64,000 nucleotides of DNA from Nannobrachium achirus (lineage: Eukaryota; Chordata; Actinopteri; Myctophiformes; Myctophidae). Location: contig OY997654.1 in the NCBI GenBank assembly GCA_963921795.1, forward strand, positions 4,611,555 to 4,675,554. Direction: 5' to 3'. The notes beneath the pieces were generated by a model that saw only the letters and a list, made by a program, of their open reading frames with translations, was not told where the DNA came from and ran no database searches. Below, in pieces: positions 34,071-45,095 of this stretch; the stretch's first letter is position 1; each line of letters starts with the position of its first letter. Position numbers and translations under genes: made by a program.

Positions 34071-34713
34071 CACTCCGTCACACACACGTCACACTTTTGC
34101 CCTGCTCATATCTCCGCAACCGTTGCCCCGATCCATGCCAGATTTTGCACACACACTCCTTACCTGCCAAACTACAACCTCCAAGGACCCCCGGAGCTCC
34201 AGGGACCCCCAGCTCCCTGGGGGACCCCCAAGTGTAAAAAATGAGCACATGTGCAAAAATTACCAAATGACCACCCCAACGGAGCTGCTCACGGGGAATT
34301 CCTGGGGACCACCCACTCCTGGTGCTCCAGAACGGATGCAAAAGTGGTGGCGCCCCCAGTGGAGGACCCCCTGCCACTGCAGCTCACATAAAATGCCGTA
34401 ACTCGGGCTAGGAGCGTCCGGGAGAGCCGGGGCCAGTACCTATTCGTCCGCCAAGGCAACGCGGACACCCCACCCCTCATTTCTCACATGGCCCTCTTCT
34501 AGCGCCACCTACAGGCCGATTTTTAAAACACATTTTTGGCCACTGCTCCTACAGTTTTGCCCCTCAAATCACGAAAATCACTACACAGTATGTCTACACT
34601 CATGTCATCAACATGGATCAGGAAGTTTTTGGAAGAAAAAATGTTTGCCCTATTTGTGGAGATAAGTGACCTACGGTCGCTTATCTCCCGATTAGGGAGT
34701 CTTACTGGTATGA
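34040..34713 (+). repeat. Interspersed repeat family (agtaagactccctaat end), copy 1
   Basis: Runs from gtccgtccgtcagtcagtca to cccgattagggagtcttact. It contains gcaaccgttgccccgatcca, ccggagctccagggaccccc and a CpG-rich centre. The inverted copy at 57140-57910 matches over most of its length, and a third, shorter inverted copy lies at 35373-35745. The open frames seen in both long copies match only because the DNA does; there are no known domains. Confidence 0.85.
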
Positions 34714-34862
34714 GCATTTCTATTCTGAATGAGCAGTCATTCCGAATATAAGTGGAATACATCTGTGCATATAAACGCACCCTGTGCGTGTGAGAAGCCT
34801 GACACTGCCAGAAATAAGATACGGGACGGTGTGTACCTGTGTGACCAGCAGGGCCGGACACA

Positions 34863-35374
34863 ACCAGTAGTACTAGGGTGGCATGAAGAGATGTCACAAC
34901 CAGTAGTACTAGGGTGGCATGAAGAGATGTCACAACCAGTAGTACTAGAGTGGCATGAAGAGATGTCACAACCAGTAGTACTAGGGTGGGCATGACGAGA
35001 TGTCACAACCAGTAGTACTAGGGTGGCATGAAGACATGTCACAACCAGTACTAGAGTGGCATGACGAGATGTCACAACCAGTAGTACTAGAGTGGCATGA
35101 AGAGATGTCACAACCAGTAGTACTAGAGTGGCATGAAGAGATGTCACAACCAGTAGTACTAAGGTGGCATGAAGACATGTCACAACCAGTAGTAATAGAG
35201 TGGCATGAAGACATGTCACAACCAGTAGTAATAGAGTGGCATGAAGACATGTCACAACCAGTAGTACTAGGGTGGCATGACGAGATGTCACAACCAGTAG
35301 TACTAGGGTGGCATGAAGAGATGTCACAACCAGTAGTACTAGAGTGGCATGAAGACATGTCACAGCCAGTAGTA
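34863..35374. repeat. 36-bp minisatellite, ~14 units, open on both strands
   Basis: Unit cagtagtactagggtggcat / gaagagatgtcacaac. Because 36 is divisible by 3, the plus strand reads repeats of SQPVVLGWHEEM and the minus strand repeats of HATLVLLVVTSL. One unit has an extra G (34987) and one lacks 3 bases (~35050). It abuts the end of the repeat copy at 35373-35745. No splice sites or start context suggest real translation. Confidence 0.95.
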
Positions 35375-35745
35375 CTAGTAAGACTCCCTAATCAGGAGAT
35401 AAGTTCCCGTCAGGTCGCATTCACAAACTTCAATCAGGAGGGAATATGGGAAATGGGACAGATCCATGTTGATGACATGACTTTAGAGATACTGTATGAT
35501 TTTAAGGCAAAATCTGTAGGAGCAGTGTCCAAAAATATGTTTTGCAAGAATCGGCCTCATGGTGGCGCTAGAAGAGGGCCATGTGAGAAATTAGGGGTTG
35601 TGGTTTGGCAGCCAATGAGTGTGTGTGCAAAGTTTGGCATGGATAGGGGCAACGGTGCCAGAGATATGAGTAGGCCAAAAGTGTGACGCGACACTTTTGA
35701 CTGACTGACAGCCGATGGAGGTTTTGATAGTAACTGCGACCTGAT
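35373..35745 (-). repeat. Interspersed repeat family, copy 3 (short)
   Basis: Begins agtaagactccctaatcagg; shares atccatgttgatgacatga, ggcaaaatctgtaggagcag and atggtggcgctagaagaggg with 57200-57490. Diverged and lacking the CpG-rich centre. Confidence 0.8.
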
Positions 35746-35759
35746 GGTCTCAACTAGGG

Positions 35760-35927
35760 GGGTGCATCTCTCCACTCCGACATGTCTCCTTTCCGACATG
35801 TCTCCATTCCGACACTAACCCTATCTCTAACCCTAACCCTAAACCGAACCCCCATGGGAGTGTCTCCACTCCGACAATAAGAAGTCAATTTCGGAGTGGC
35901 GACATGTCGGAATGGAGAGAGCCTCCC
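35760..35927. mobile_element. 168-bp MITE with 9-bp TSD and telomere-like core
   Basis: Ends gggtgcatctctccactccg and ggaatggagagagcctccc are inverted repeats through acatgtcgga. The duplicated flank caactaggg lies at 35751-35759 and 35928-35936. The centre contains ccctaaccctaac-type repeats (35818-35850). Confidence 0.85.
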
Positions 35928-36219
35928 CAACTAGGGTGGGAAGAGATGTCAGGTGGGCGACCCTCAGGCGAGTCAGGCCGTACATGTTTTGAGGGTCTCG
36001 CTCTCATTCTAATGTAGTTCCTACTGGTGGAGGCTACGGAACATTCACCAGACTAGCAGCAACACACTACTCTGTGTGAGTGACAGCGTAGGTGTAGCCT
36101 AGGGAAACTTTATCTGTCCACTGTTTAAAAGTTATTTTCTGTGTAAGCAATCGTTGATTCATACTGGATGTGTTGGGGAGCGTGTCGCTGTTACTACATC
36201 TCATCTTTTAGACACCCGA

Positions 36220-36250
36220 CTCTAACCCTCACCCTAACCTTAACCTCCGT
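36220..36250. repeat. Short cccta-type repeat
   Basis: gactctaaccctcaccctaa then ccttaacctcc: a degenerate telomere-like run, probably part of a MITE related to 35760-35927. Confidence 0.5.
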
Positions 36251-36897
36251 GGAGTGAGTCGCTAACCCTCCGGTCGAAATGATGGGCGTTTGCAAAAGTG
36301 AGATTTCCCCATGTGTTGCTGGTGGTAGATAATGAATATAGGGGTTTCCACAGCTCATTCTCCTCACTGTGCCCTGTGTTGTGTTCTGAACACTTCTCTG
36401 CTCTCTCCTTATCCTCTGAGTTCATGCATTCACTGCTGGTTTAAACCAGGCACGTACGCAGCGTTAGGCGGACTAGGCGACCGCCTACCAACTGAGATCT
36501 GATCTAGCCTAAATTAGAAAATAGAAATTGAATGAAAAAATCTCTATTTCCATTGTGTAAAGACCTGACTGGCTTCCGAAAGAATGTCGCTCAGCCAGTT
36601 CCTTCTCCTCCTCAATGGTAGCCTACGCCTACTCAACTGGCTGAGATATAACTTTTTCCTATTGTTTTCATTGGGTGACAGGAGGGGGGATTACTTTGGG
36701 CCATCACCTGGCTTTACAAAGAATCAAATGTGCACACAGAAGTACGATGACAACCGCTCGCCTAAATGGTCTGTGTCTGCTGTGTAGCCTACTCCACTAT
36801 TGGACAACTTTAGTTAGTCTACTAGTTATTTATTTAGAATATTATTATAAAACATAGGCCCACATTAATCTCTTCAGCCCTATACATTTTGTCCATT

Positions 36898-36972
36898 TGA
36901 AAATACCCGATCTACAAGCTCACAATGTGTCGTGATGCTGCACATTGTGAGCTTGTAGATCTGCTATTTTCT
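36898..36972. repeat. Copy of the recurrent gatctacaagctcaca hairpin
   Basis: aaaatacccgatctacaagc then tcacaatgtg, a short loop, cacattgtgagcttgtagat then ctgctatttt. Arms of about 25 bp. A stand-alone copy of the hairpin found in several hAT-type elements here. Confidence 0.85.
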
Positions 36973-37049
36973 TTTTGAACATTCACTGAGATACATTTGA
37001 AAACTTGAAATGGGACATTCTGCCTAATGAGTACTTTTACTTTTGGAAC

Positions 37050-37557
37050 TTAAAGCCATACTGTGTAAGTTGCCCAACTAGTGGTCATTAGCCCTATAGC
37101 AAACCGCGGTCGCGTCCGCGTCTTTCGTCCGTTTTTCGTACCTTCAGACCCCCGCGTCTGCCTCCACCTCGCTGAGATCTATCTTTAAAGGGGTCCCTTG
37201 TTCCTGTGCGTTCAGTAATTCCAGAGATACGGACTCCTTCACCCTGCCTGGTAGGCGAAATTACCTAGAGAAGGGATGGTACAAACGGGCGACAACAAAT
37301 ATGGCTGCCATAGCGACCCCACTTCAAGATGCGCTGTGATTGGCCGGCAGTTGTATAACCCTCGCTGTGATTGGCCGGTAGTGTGATGACGCAATTTTGG
37401 CGCGAGATCCGGTCCACGGCAAGGATCTCAGTTTACATATAGAGAAGGCTTTACAGGCTGAAATTCACGGCGCGGATCTTCTAAAACTTTTGTGATTTAA
37501 TAGTTAGGAGAATTTTAAGATTTGTTTTATAAAAAAAGTTACATAGTACAACTTTAA
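37050..37557. mobile_element. TTAA-flanked MITE, 508 bp
   Basis: Starts ttaaagccatactgtgtaag and ends ttacatagtacaactttaa, imperfect inverted repeats with TTAA at both outer edges, as for piggyBac/Kolobok-type targets. The GC-rich interior has two tgtgattggccgg motifs (inverted CCAAT boxes) at ~37337 and ~37368 and many CpGs. Confidence 0.75.
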
Positions 37558-38159
37558 GTACATTTTGAATTGCTGGCATTTCAGGGCTGGGCTGGCACTT
37601 CACTGGCATTTCGTCTGGCATTTCGCCTACCTTGACTCTCATTCCTGCATACGCCAGTAGTTTAAACAAAGTGAAATAAACACAATCATAGCCTACTTTA
37701 GAACGCTATTCTGTTCTGATCCATACAGGACTTTAAGGTTGGTTTATGCGTTTCAGTGAGTGATTTATTACTAGCAGTGAGCAGTGCTTCATTGTTCTGT
37801 GAGTGCATTTTGTGAGCAGTCTGCCTGTCACAGTCCCCCCCATCTCCTCACTACAGAGAGGGAGAGACACTGCTTTAGTGGTGAGTGTTGGAGGGGTCTA
37901 AAATGCTGCCCACGGTGCTCACCCAACCAAAATGAATACATGTTACAGATATATTTTGTGGTATTTTTTCCATTGGCAAAAATATATATCTAAAACATAT
38001 TTTCCCCCAATTTTGATTGGGTGAGCAGGATGCACGTTTCTATTAATAAAGTGGATTTGAGGAGATCCATTCATTCATCATTCATTCACACATAGGCTGT
38101 CACTGTCAAATTTTGTCCCAGTCTGCATTTTTACACATTGGAAACACATGTAGCCTAAG

Positions 38160-38640
38160 CCTATTTAGCAGTCACTGTTTAGCTTCCCATTGGACTGTAA
38201 AAACGCAGCAGTGTGCAACCACCTTAACTGTGTGGACTGCAGAGTGAGCAGAGGGAGGAGCACAACCCCCGAAGGGAGCTTCAGTGCTAGTGATGGCATG
38301 TCATGAGTCCAGCATGTTGTTGGGGCCGGGGGGACCCTGTGCTGTGACACCCCCCCCCCCCCATTAAGGAGTCCCCCTGCTGATGATGACGACGTCGACG
38401 TCGCATCGGAGTTGGTGACTTCAGGATTGTCCACAGCTGTGTGTCCAGCAGCGCTAGGAGGATGGACAGAGAGGAGAGAGAAGGAGGCTGGTGGAGGAAC
38501 TCTGAGGAGGAGGATTACAACCCGGGACCCTGGAGGACAGGAGCCGAGGCCGAACAGAGCTGCTGTGGAACAACAACAAGGCTCTGCTAACAACAGAACG
38601 GTAGCAGCAGATGTTAGCCTCCTCCCATATTAGCCACAGT
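38160..38640. other. GC-rich block with C13 run; possible first exon, weak
   Basis: A run of about 13 C at 38349, then a CpG-containing stretch with a 42-codon frame from ATG 38462 (MDREEREGGWWRNSEEEDYN...). The opposite strand is also open for 142 codons. No known domain. It could be a 5' exon or chance. Confidence 0.25.
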
Positions 38641-38699
38641 TAGCCTGAAGCTGAGGATCATGTAAACAGCTTTGTGGTAACTTTTTAAGGGATTGCACC

Positions 38700-39766
38700 T
38701 TAGTAGCACTTAGTATGCGAGGTTTTCCCCCTGAGCCCGGTTGCCAGAATGTTGTGCTCTGCATCTTGGCTGTAGTAGCCTAGGCTAACTATGGACATAA
38801 ACAATACTTTACCAGGTAAAACATGTGAGTACTTTTTCCACGCTGCATGTTCAGGAGCAGAGCTCCACTGCTCAGCCTGTTGCCACTTGGCAGAGAGACA
38901 GCCATCCTCAGTCATCCACTTTGCTTTGCAAGATGAGCCGCGCTATGCGAAGTTAGGTTTTCCCCCTGAGCCCGGTTGGCAGAACCGTTGTCTCTTGGCT
39001 GTAGACAGCAGCTACTAACTATGGACATAAACAATACTTTCTACTGGACTGGACGCTTCAAACCATAGACTATAGAAACGTTAAAAGAAGTCAGAACTCA
39101 GAACAGATCGCATCTCAACTTTGAGAGCAGAATGAAAGCGTAGCCCTGAAACATGACGGCCATTTACATGACCGTCATGTTTCCACCTCAACCATGCTTC
39201 TAGCGAGGTAAACAAAAAGCCCCGGCAGGCTAAACAAACGTTCAGATTTCAAAAATAAAGTGCTTAACCAAGGTTAATATGTGTCAAAATAGATGCCGTT
39301 CAACCAGAATTGCATGTCGCTCCCGTATTGTTTAATAAAAATCATTTTTATCAGATCGTTGTGTTTCCCCCATGTATTTTCGGACCGTTTTTTGCGAGGC
39401 TACGCCCACATTTCAGTGTCCATAGATGGGGGTTGTTCGCGTGTGGAAAACCAGGAAATACGAGGGGAAACATAAAATGCTTTTTTATTAAACAATACGG
39501 GAGTTGCATGTAATTATGGTTGTCCGGCATCTATTCTGACACAAATAAGTCTTGGTTTAGCACTTTATTTCTGAAATTTGAACGTTTGTTTAGCCTGCCG
39601 GGGCTCTTTGTTTACCTCGCTAGAAGCAAGGTTGAGGTGGAAACATGACGGTCATATGGCCGTCATGTTGTGCCACTTGGCAGAGCAAAGCCATCCTCAT
39701 CCCTTTCTCTGCAAGATGAGCGCTATGCGAAGTTAAGTTTTCCCTCTGAGCCCGGTTGGCAGAACT
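38700..39766. repeat. Fold-back repeat cluster (39-kb copy)
   Basis: The palindrome spans about 39145-39680. Left-arm motifs atgaccgtcatgtttccacc, agccccggcaggctaaacaa and atgccgttcaaccagaattg return inverted as catgtaattatggttgtcc, gtttagcctgccggggctct and ggtggaaacatgacggtcat. Outer modules (gcccggttggcagaac, ctatggacataaacaatact) match the cluster at 14660-16160. Arms are ~260 bp. Confidence 0.85.
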
Positions 39767-39767
39767 G

Positions 39768-41308
39768 CAGACCTGCCAACCCGTACGCATTTTAAGGCTC
39801 TGTACGCAGGTACGCAAACTCCTCTAACGGCTACGCATTTTTGGTTCGGGGGAACCATGGTAACACATAACACATTCTGCGTTGTGTTGTGAGGCCAACA
39901 TTTTTGCTCCATGCCGTGTAGTTCTCCCAGGCACCACTCCCAGGTGTGTGAATGGGGTGCATGGCGCTGCGGAGCACTAGAACGGAAGCGATGCTCGTTT
40001 TGTCGGTAGAAGAAGAATTTAACGCGGACGGAGTTTGTTTTGTTTTGGTCATAGAGTTATAAGAAGAAGGTTTTGGTTTAGTTTCAGCATGCACACATCT
40101 CACAGCGACGCGTTATCGCTCGGATTTCACATAGCGGCGATATTAATCAGATTAATTTATAAAGAAGATACTACGGAGAATGGCCGTGGTGTGCTGCCAA
40201 CGAGTCTTAACAGGTAGGCTAATAATAAACTTTTAAAACCCTCCTCTGAGGTGAATTCACATGTCATAGCAGCCACGAGGGTGAGAATTGGTGAAATCTC
40301 GTACTATGCCTAACCTAAACGCTGGTGAAACAAAACAACGAGCGGCTGCGGTCCGCCTGGAGCTGTGGTGTTGTGTATGAAGTGTTGTAATTCGTCATAC
40401 GACGGTGTTGCAGCGAGCAACCAGTCAAAACGTGTGACCCAGGGCTTAGTACAATGAACTGATATACATTGGCCATGATTGGATAACATACTGGGCTGCC
40501 TGTTCCACTTTATCTCTAAATGAGTATGAATGAATGAATTAGGCCCATGTGTATTGTCAAACACATTAACAGTGAACAAATTATTTATCACCTTTGAATA
40601 TATGAAGACATTAATGGTCTATCAACAATGAGTAGCCTGCAGCCTATATGAATGAATATACAGACTAGGCTGTATGTGATCTATACACAATGTAGGCCTA
40701 TATATCATGGATGGAATAGAAACCTACATGAGTTGAATACCTTCAACTTCATGCAAATCATGCACAGACATATGGTTTTATTTAGGCTGCTCAATTAACA
40801 AAGACACAGGTTTACGTAAATAGCCTACAATGAAAAGCTATTTTGCAATTTGAATAACAGGATTATATTGATGTATGTTCATTCCTGAAGTCACTGGTGA
40901 CTGTTTTGCGAGTCTATTGTTAACTAACTCTGAGCAAGTGCAGTTAGTATATTTTATTAAAGATTTGTCAACAATATTGCCAAAGCAACATTACTGTATT
41001 GCCTGGTAATACTAGCCTCCAGACCAAATGGCATTTTTATTTAAGAGGTTGTTCTAACATCTTGCCTCCTCCTATTAGTGTAAGTCAAGACATGCAATGT
41101 GCTACATTTCTGGTGTGAAATTTTGTTAACATAACTGTAAAGGTCCCACCCAAAAAGGTGCATGGAACCCCCCAAAATATACGCTGTTTTGTGCGGGAAA
41201 ACAACAAAAATTGCACCGCGGGCGCTGCGCGGGCGCTGCGGGCGCCGCGCGGGCACTTCGTGCTCGCGCATGAGTACTCAAAAAAATTTGCCAGGGTTGG
41301 CAGGTCTG
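39768..41308. mobile_element. 1.54-kb TIR element with possible 6-bp TSD inside the fold-back cluster
   Basis: Begins cagacctgccaacccgtacg and ends ccagggttggcaggtctg (about 14-bp inverted repeats). gaactg flanks both ends (39762-39767, 41309-41314) and is single in the related sequence near 38980. A CpG-dense stretch (ggcgctgcgcgggcgctgcg) lies at 41220-41260. No ORF of recognisable type. Superfamily unknown. Confidence 0.75.
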
Positions 41309-41527
41309 GAACTGTTGTGTCTTGTCTTGTCTTGGCTTAGCTGAGCTCGGCTGTAGCAGCTACTAACTATCATAAACTATGGACATAAACAATACTTTAC
41401 CAGGTAAAACATTTTTAGTACTTTTTCCACACTGCATGTTCAGGAGCAGAGCTACACTGCTCAGCCTGTTGCAAGTTGCCACTTGGCAGAGACAGCCATC
41501 CTCAGTCATCCACTTGGTCACCAGCAC

Positions 41528-42250
41528 TTTCGCCTATAACATATTCGCCTACACGGCACGCATTTGGTCCTTTCGCCTGGCATTTTCGCCTTGGAGGAGA
41601 GTTTTTTCGCCTACCCTCAATTCTGCTGTCAGACTGTCCATGTTTGCAAATTATCTCTTTGTCATTTAAATATTATAGTGACTGTGACAGTGGTGTCAAG
41701 TGAATCTAACAGTTTACTTGACATTTATTATTTACGTCACATTTTATTCCTAAAAAATGGCAAAATAGTTTTTTATGCCTGTTGACAGGCAAGGTTGATT
41801 CTATAGGCTATTTAGGTGTAGCATATCTTATATAGACCCATATAGGCTAATAGCCTACATATATATTTTGTATAGCCTAATGTTAAAATAATATAGGCCT
41901 ACAATACTGTTCATTTTACAATACTGTTAAATACTGCACCAAAGAATGTATAGTATCGGGACATGGATTAATTAATTATTTGGGCGCACCTGATTCCAAT
42001 AGCTCTGTATTTATGTGATTTCTATGGAGTGCATAGGATAGCCGTGTGTAGGTTTGACATGTAACACCACTGTCACAGTCACTATAATATTTAAATGACA
42101 AAGAGATAATATGAAAACATGGACAGTCTGACAGCAGAATTGAGGGTATGCGAAATGGCTCAGACAGGTAGGTGAAAAGACTCTCCTCCACGGCAAAAGT
42201 GCCCCGCGAAAAGACCTGGCGAAAATGTTATAGGCGATTATGCCTGACAC
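41528..42250. mobile_element. Long-TIR element with 9-bp TSD
   Basis: ~180-bp inverted arms (cgcctataacat, tctgctgtcagactgtccat, cactgtcacagtcactataa) face each other around a ~350-bp AT-rich centre. The target catccactt occurs at both edges (~41518 and ~42251). 'cgcct/ggcga' motifs repeat through the arms. No transposase; a 9-bp duplication would suit a Mutator-like element (inference). Confidence 0.8.
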
Positions 42251-42262
42251 CATCCACTTTGC

Positions 42263-42268
42263 TGTGTG

Positions 42269-42332
<64 letters not shown>
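42263..42332. repeat. (TG)n microsatellite
   Basis: About 34 TG units with cgtgcg variants at the right end. Confidence 0.97.
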
Positions 42333-42336
<4 letters not shown>

Positions 42337-42529
42337 CGTGCGTGCGCGTTTACTTTAGAATGAATAATAATAAATTATGTTTCTTACATAGGCTTGATAT
42401 TTTTGTGTTTCACTCCAAGTGACTGAGGAAAAATATATTTCATTTTATGTACACGGAGAATGTTATTATTGATTATTGACCAGCCAAGTAGCCTAACCCT
42501 GAAACATGACGGTCGACTAGGGCTATGGG

Positions 42530-42695
42530 GTTAAAGGGATAGTTCACCCCCAAACTGACTTTATTTATATTGATTAGACATGGAGACTTGAATTTATGGA
42601 TCTTGTTTTTACGTTTTGTTTTGAGGAAAAATATCTATGAATTCAAGTCTCCATGGGGTGAGTAATAAATCATTTTGGGGGTGAACTATTTTTTT
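42530..42695. mobile_element. TTAA-type MITE (agttcacccccaaa family)
   Basis: ttaaagggatagttcacccc at the left is matched inverted by cattttgggggtgaactat at the right, with aattcaagtctccatg/catggagacttgaatt inside. Same family as 60840-61161; a single end also sits at 9214-9235 (ggggtgaactactcctttaa) and in copy B at 50654-50672. Confidence 0.8.
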
Positions 42696-42784
42696 TTTGT
42701 CAATATTATATTGACAAATAAAATATACAAAATATATTCAATGTTATATGAGTTTAAAAAAAAGTTGTACCCCAATTGAAACAA

Positions 42785-42905
42785 GCCCAAAAGCTTTCTT
42801 GTGGTGTTTATAATCCTTTTAGTTGACCTTGTATCAGTGAACTGTACTGTCATGAAACTGTACCTTTTCCTTTAATACCTCTAATAAATTATTCAATCAA
42901 TCTAT
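42785..42905 (+). mobile_element. Retroposon tail copy
   Basis: gaccttgtatcagtgaactg to ctctaataaattattcaatc, then aatc repeats. Same family as 30715-30820. Confidence 0.7.
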
Positions 42906-43005
42906 CAGGCGAGGACCAGGGGAGAGACCACAGCCTACTCCTATAGGACAGACCAGGGAGTGGAAGTGGAACAGCGGGGGTCCATCTGATCTGGTTCCAG
43001 TTGAT

Positions 43006-43100
43006 CCTCTGGGGGTCCTCCATGAGGTCATCCTGGGGGTCCTCCATGAGGTCATCCTGGGGGTCCTCCATGAGGTCATCCTGGGGGTCCTCCATGACTC
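43006..43100 (+). repeat. 24-bp tandem repeat, 4 units
   Basis: Unit gggggtcctccatgaggtca plus tcct. Divisible by 3, hence open frames on both strands; no evidence of coding. Confidence 0.95.
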
Positions 43101-43586
43101 CTCCTCAGTGTGAAGCTGCTCAGAGCTCAGTTCAGAATAGATTCCTCTGGGGTAAGTGGAGCCCTAGAAATACAACCTCTGTCATCTTACATATAGACTA
43201 TAACACTCTGTGTAATATTCCTTAATACACAGCCATAGATCTTACATAATATAACACTCTGTGTCATATTACAAATACACAGCCATAGATCTGTCCTATC
43301 CACAGTGGCTTAGCAGACTGATCTCTGTGGCAGTAAATTGCTCCGTATTGCATGTATTCTCACCCAATAATGAATGCCTCAGACTTAGAGTCAGATAATA
43401 GTCCTCTATAGTTTCATATCCCTTTGAAAGTAAATAAATGCAGGTTTTCTGCCAGAGATGTGACCAGTTATAGACTAAATATATAAGTGTCTGAAAAGCC
43501 ACATTACACTGATAAGAGCATCTCTGATAATAAAATCTAAGAAAAAGACCAGTACCACGTCGAGAACTTGCAAAAAGAAATGTAAT
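43101..43586. other. Stretch before copy B without supported gene
   Basis: Contains a short internal duplication (aacactctgtgtaatattcc / aacactctgtgtcatattac, acacagccatagatct twice, 43200-43292). The same acacagccatagatc text occurs inverted in 3505-3540 (gatctatggctgtgtgt), so it is a repeat. Confidence 0.5.
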
Positions 43587-45095
43587 TCGACATGTTGGTT
43601 ATTTAGATCAGGACAGAAAATGTGTCTCCAACTGTACTAACAAATAAAGACAACTATTTTGCTGCTCATTTAATCAAAGGCTGTTGTTGAAAGACTGTTC
43701 TCCATGCTGGGAAATTATTTAAATGACTCACCTGCGCCCTCTGCAGTCTACAGATGGTCAATATAAATTACCACCATAGACCATTGATCGCCTTATAAAC
43801 ACACAGTTTATTTATTGATCTTCCCCTATCATGCATCATTACTATGTCTAAATAGAAGCCTATAACATGATGAATAATAGATGATGATGATGAGAGAGTT
43901 TAACAACTCTGTATTAAACAGCAATGAGTGAGGTCTAAGTTAATCTTGTTGTGACCATGATGTCTGTTTGTGTTTTAATAGCTGAGTTTAATAGCAGAGA
44001 CCCTTGTGTTGCATATTGAAAATTATTGTAGATTTCTTAGACAGCTTAGACTTGTTTGACAGCACTATCAGTGTATGTTGGATTAATGTGTATTTTCAGA
44101 CATTTAACAACTTGAACTGTCAATACTTAGTCTACTCTTTTCCCTCTGCACCAAACCTCTTTGCCAGAAATAGATGTGAGCTTGCAGATCTACAAGCTCT
44201 CAGTGCGAGGCGTTGTGAGCTTGTAGATCTGCTATGTTTGGCTAATGTTCCACTCAGAATAGGGATGCTAGGGTTCAAGTGCTTAATGTAAAAAACATGA
44301 TCCTATCACACAAAGATTTGGCGGCCCACCCTGTAGTAACTCTGAGGACCCCCTGTTGAAGACTGTTGGTTAGAATGGAGCACCACTAGGGCTGTCACCA
44401 TTATGACATTTTACATGACGATTCATTGTCACTCAAATAATTGCGATTAATGATTTAATTGTGTTTTTGTTGTTGACAATTACATTCATGTTTGGCTTTT
44501 AGGCTTTGAAGTTGCACATGGCAGATATGACACACAACAAAGAAATGACTGACATATTTGACTACTCTATACTTGGAAAAGAACCTTGATAGTGGATCGC
44601 AACGCGTTTTGAGCTCGTAGATCTGTTATTTCCACTATTCTTTTTAAATGTTATGATTATGACGATTATGACAAAATAATTGTGATTATGTAAAATAATG
44701 GCAATTAGACGATGATGTAATAATTGTGACAGCCCTATGCATCACAGTGAGCTGCAGGCTGGTGTACTTATGCTGACATTGGGATGAGTTTGAATCCTGT
44801 GAGAGGCTAACGTTCATTTACAGTATTTATTGATTCATTGATACATTGATTTTTACGCTTTAAATGGGCTGAATAGTTACCCTACGTGACACATGTTTAC
44901 TCAGACTACAATGGTGAATATAAGAGTTGCATTTATAAAACATATAAATGTATTGTTGAGACTGAGAGCTCCAAGAAGCTCCAGATGATTGTAAATGTTG
45001 GGGTGCCTCCTCCTCCTGCCCAACCATATGTATAGATTTATGTGTAGCATCTTAGTGTTAATGACATCACTGCTGTCATAACTAACCCGATATGT

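Larger units (their letters stand above)
30278..34784. mobile_element. ~4.5-kb block between perfect 18-bp inverted repeats
   Basis: cagggtgcgtttatatgc at 30278-30295 is exactly complemented by gcatataaacgcaccctg at 34767-34784. Both are followed inward by tcattcagaat-like repeats. Inner relatives lie at 33860-33990 (gctcattccgaatggagcg, ccattcctaaacgttta), so it is probably a composite of nested copies. No transposase and no clear target duplication (atgtctga against tgcgtgtg). Confidence 0.6.

Noticed and set aside
34078..34480. Open frames conserved between 34 kb and 57.5 kb
   Set aside because: Both lie in the same interspersed repeat; similarity extends over non-coding parts and no domain is recognisable.
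34737..35686. Long repeat proteins on both strands
   Set aside because: The 36-bp unit is divisible by three, so all frames without a stop stay open; no independent coding evidence.
35818..35850. True telomere
   Set aside because: Only a few degenerate repeats in the centre of a MITE with target duplications.
38165..38633. 142-codon minus-strand gene
   Set aside because: GC-rich block open on both strands, no domain, homopolymer C run nearby; kept only as an unassigned GC-rich stretch.
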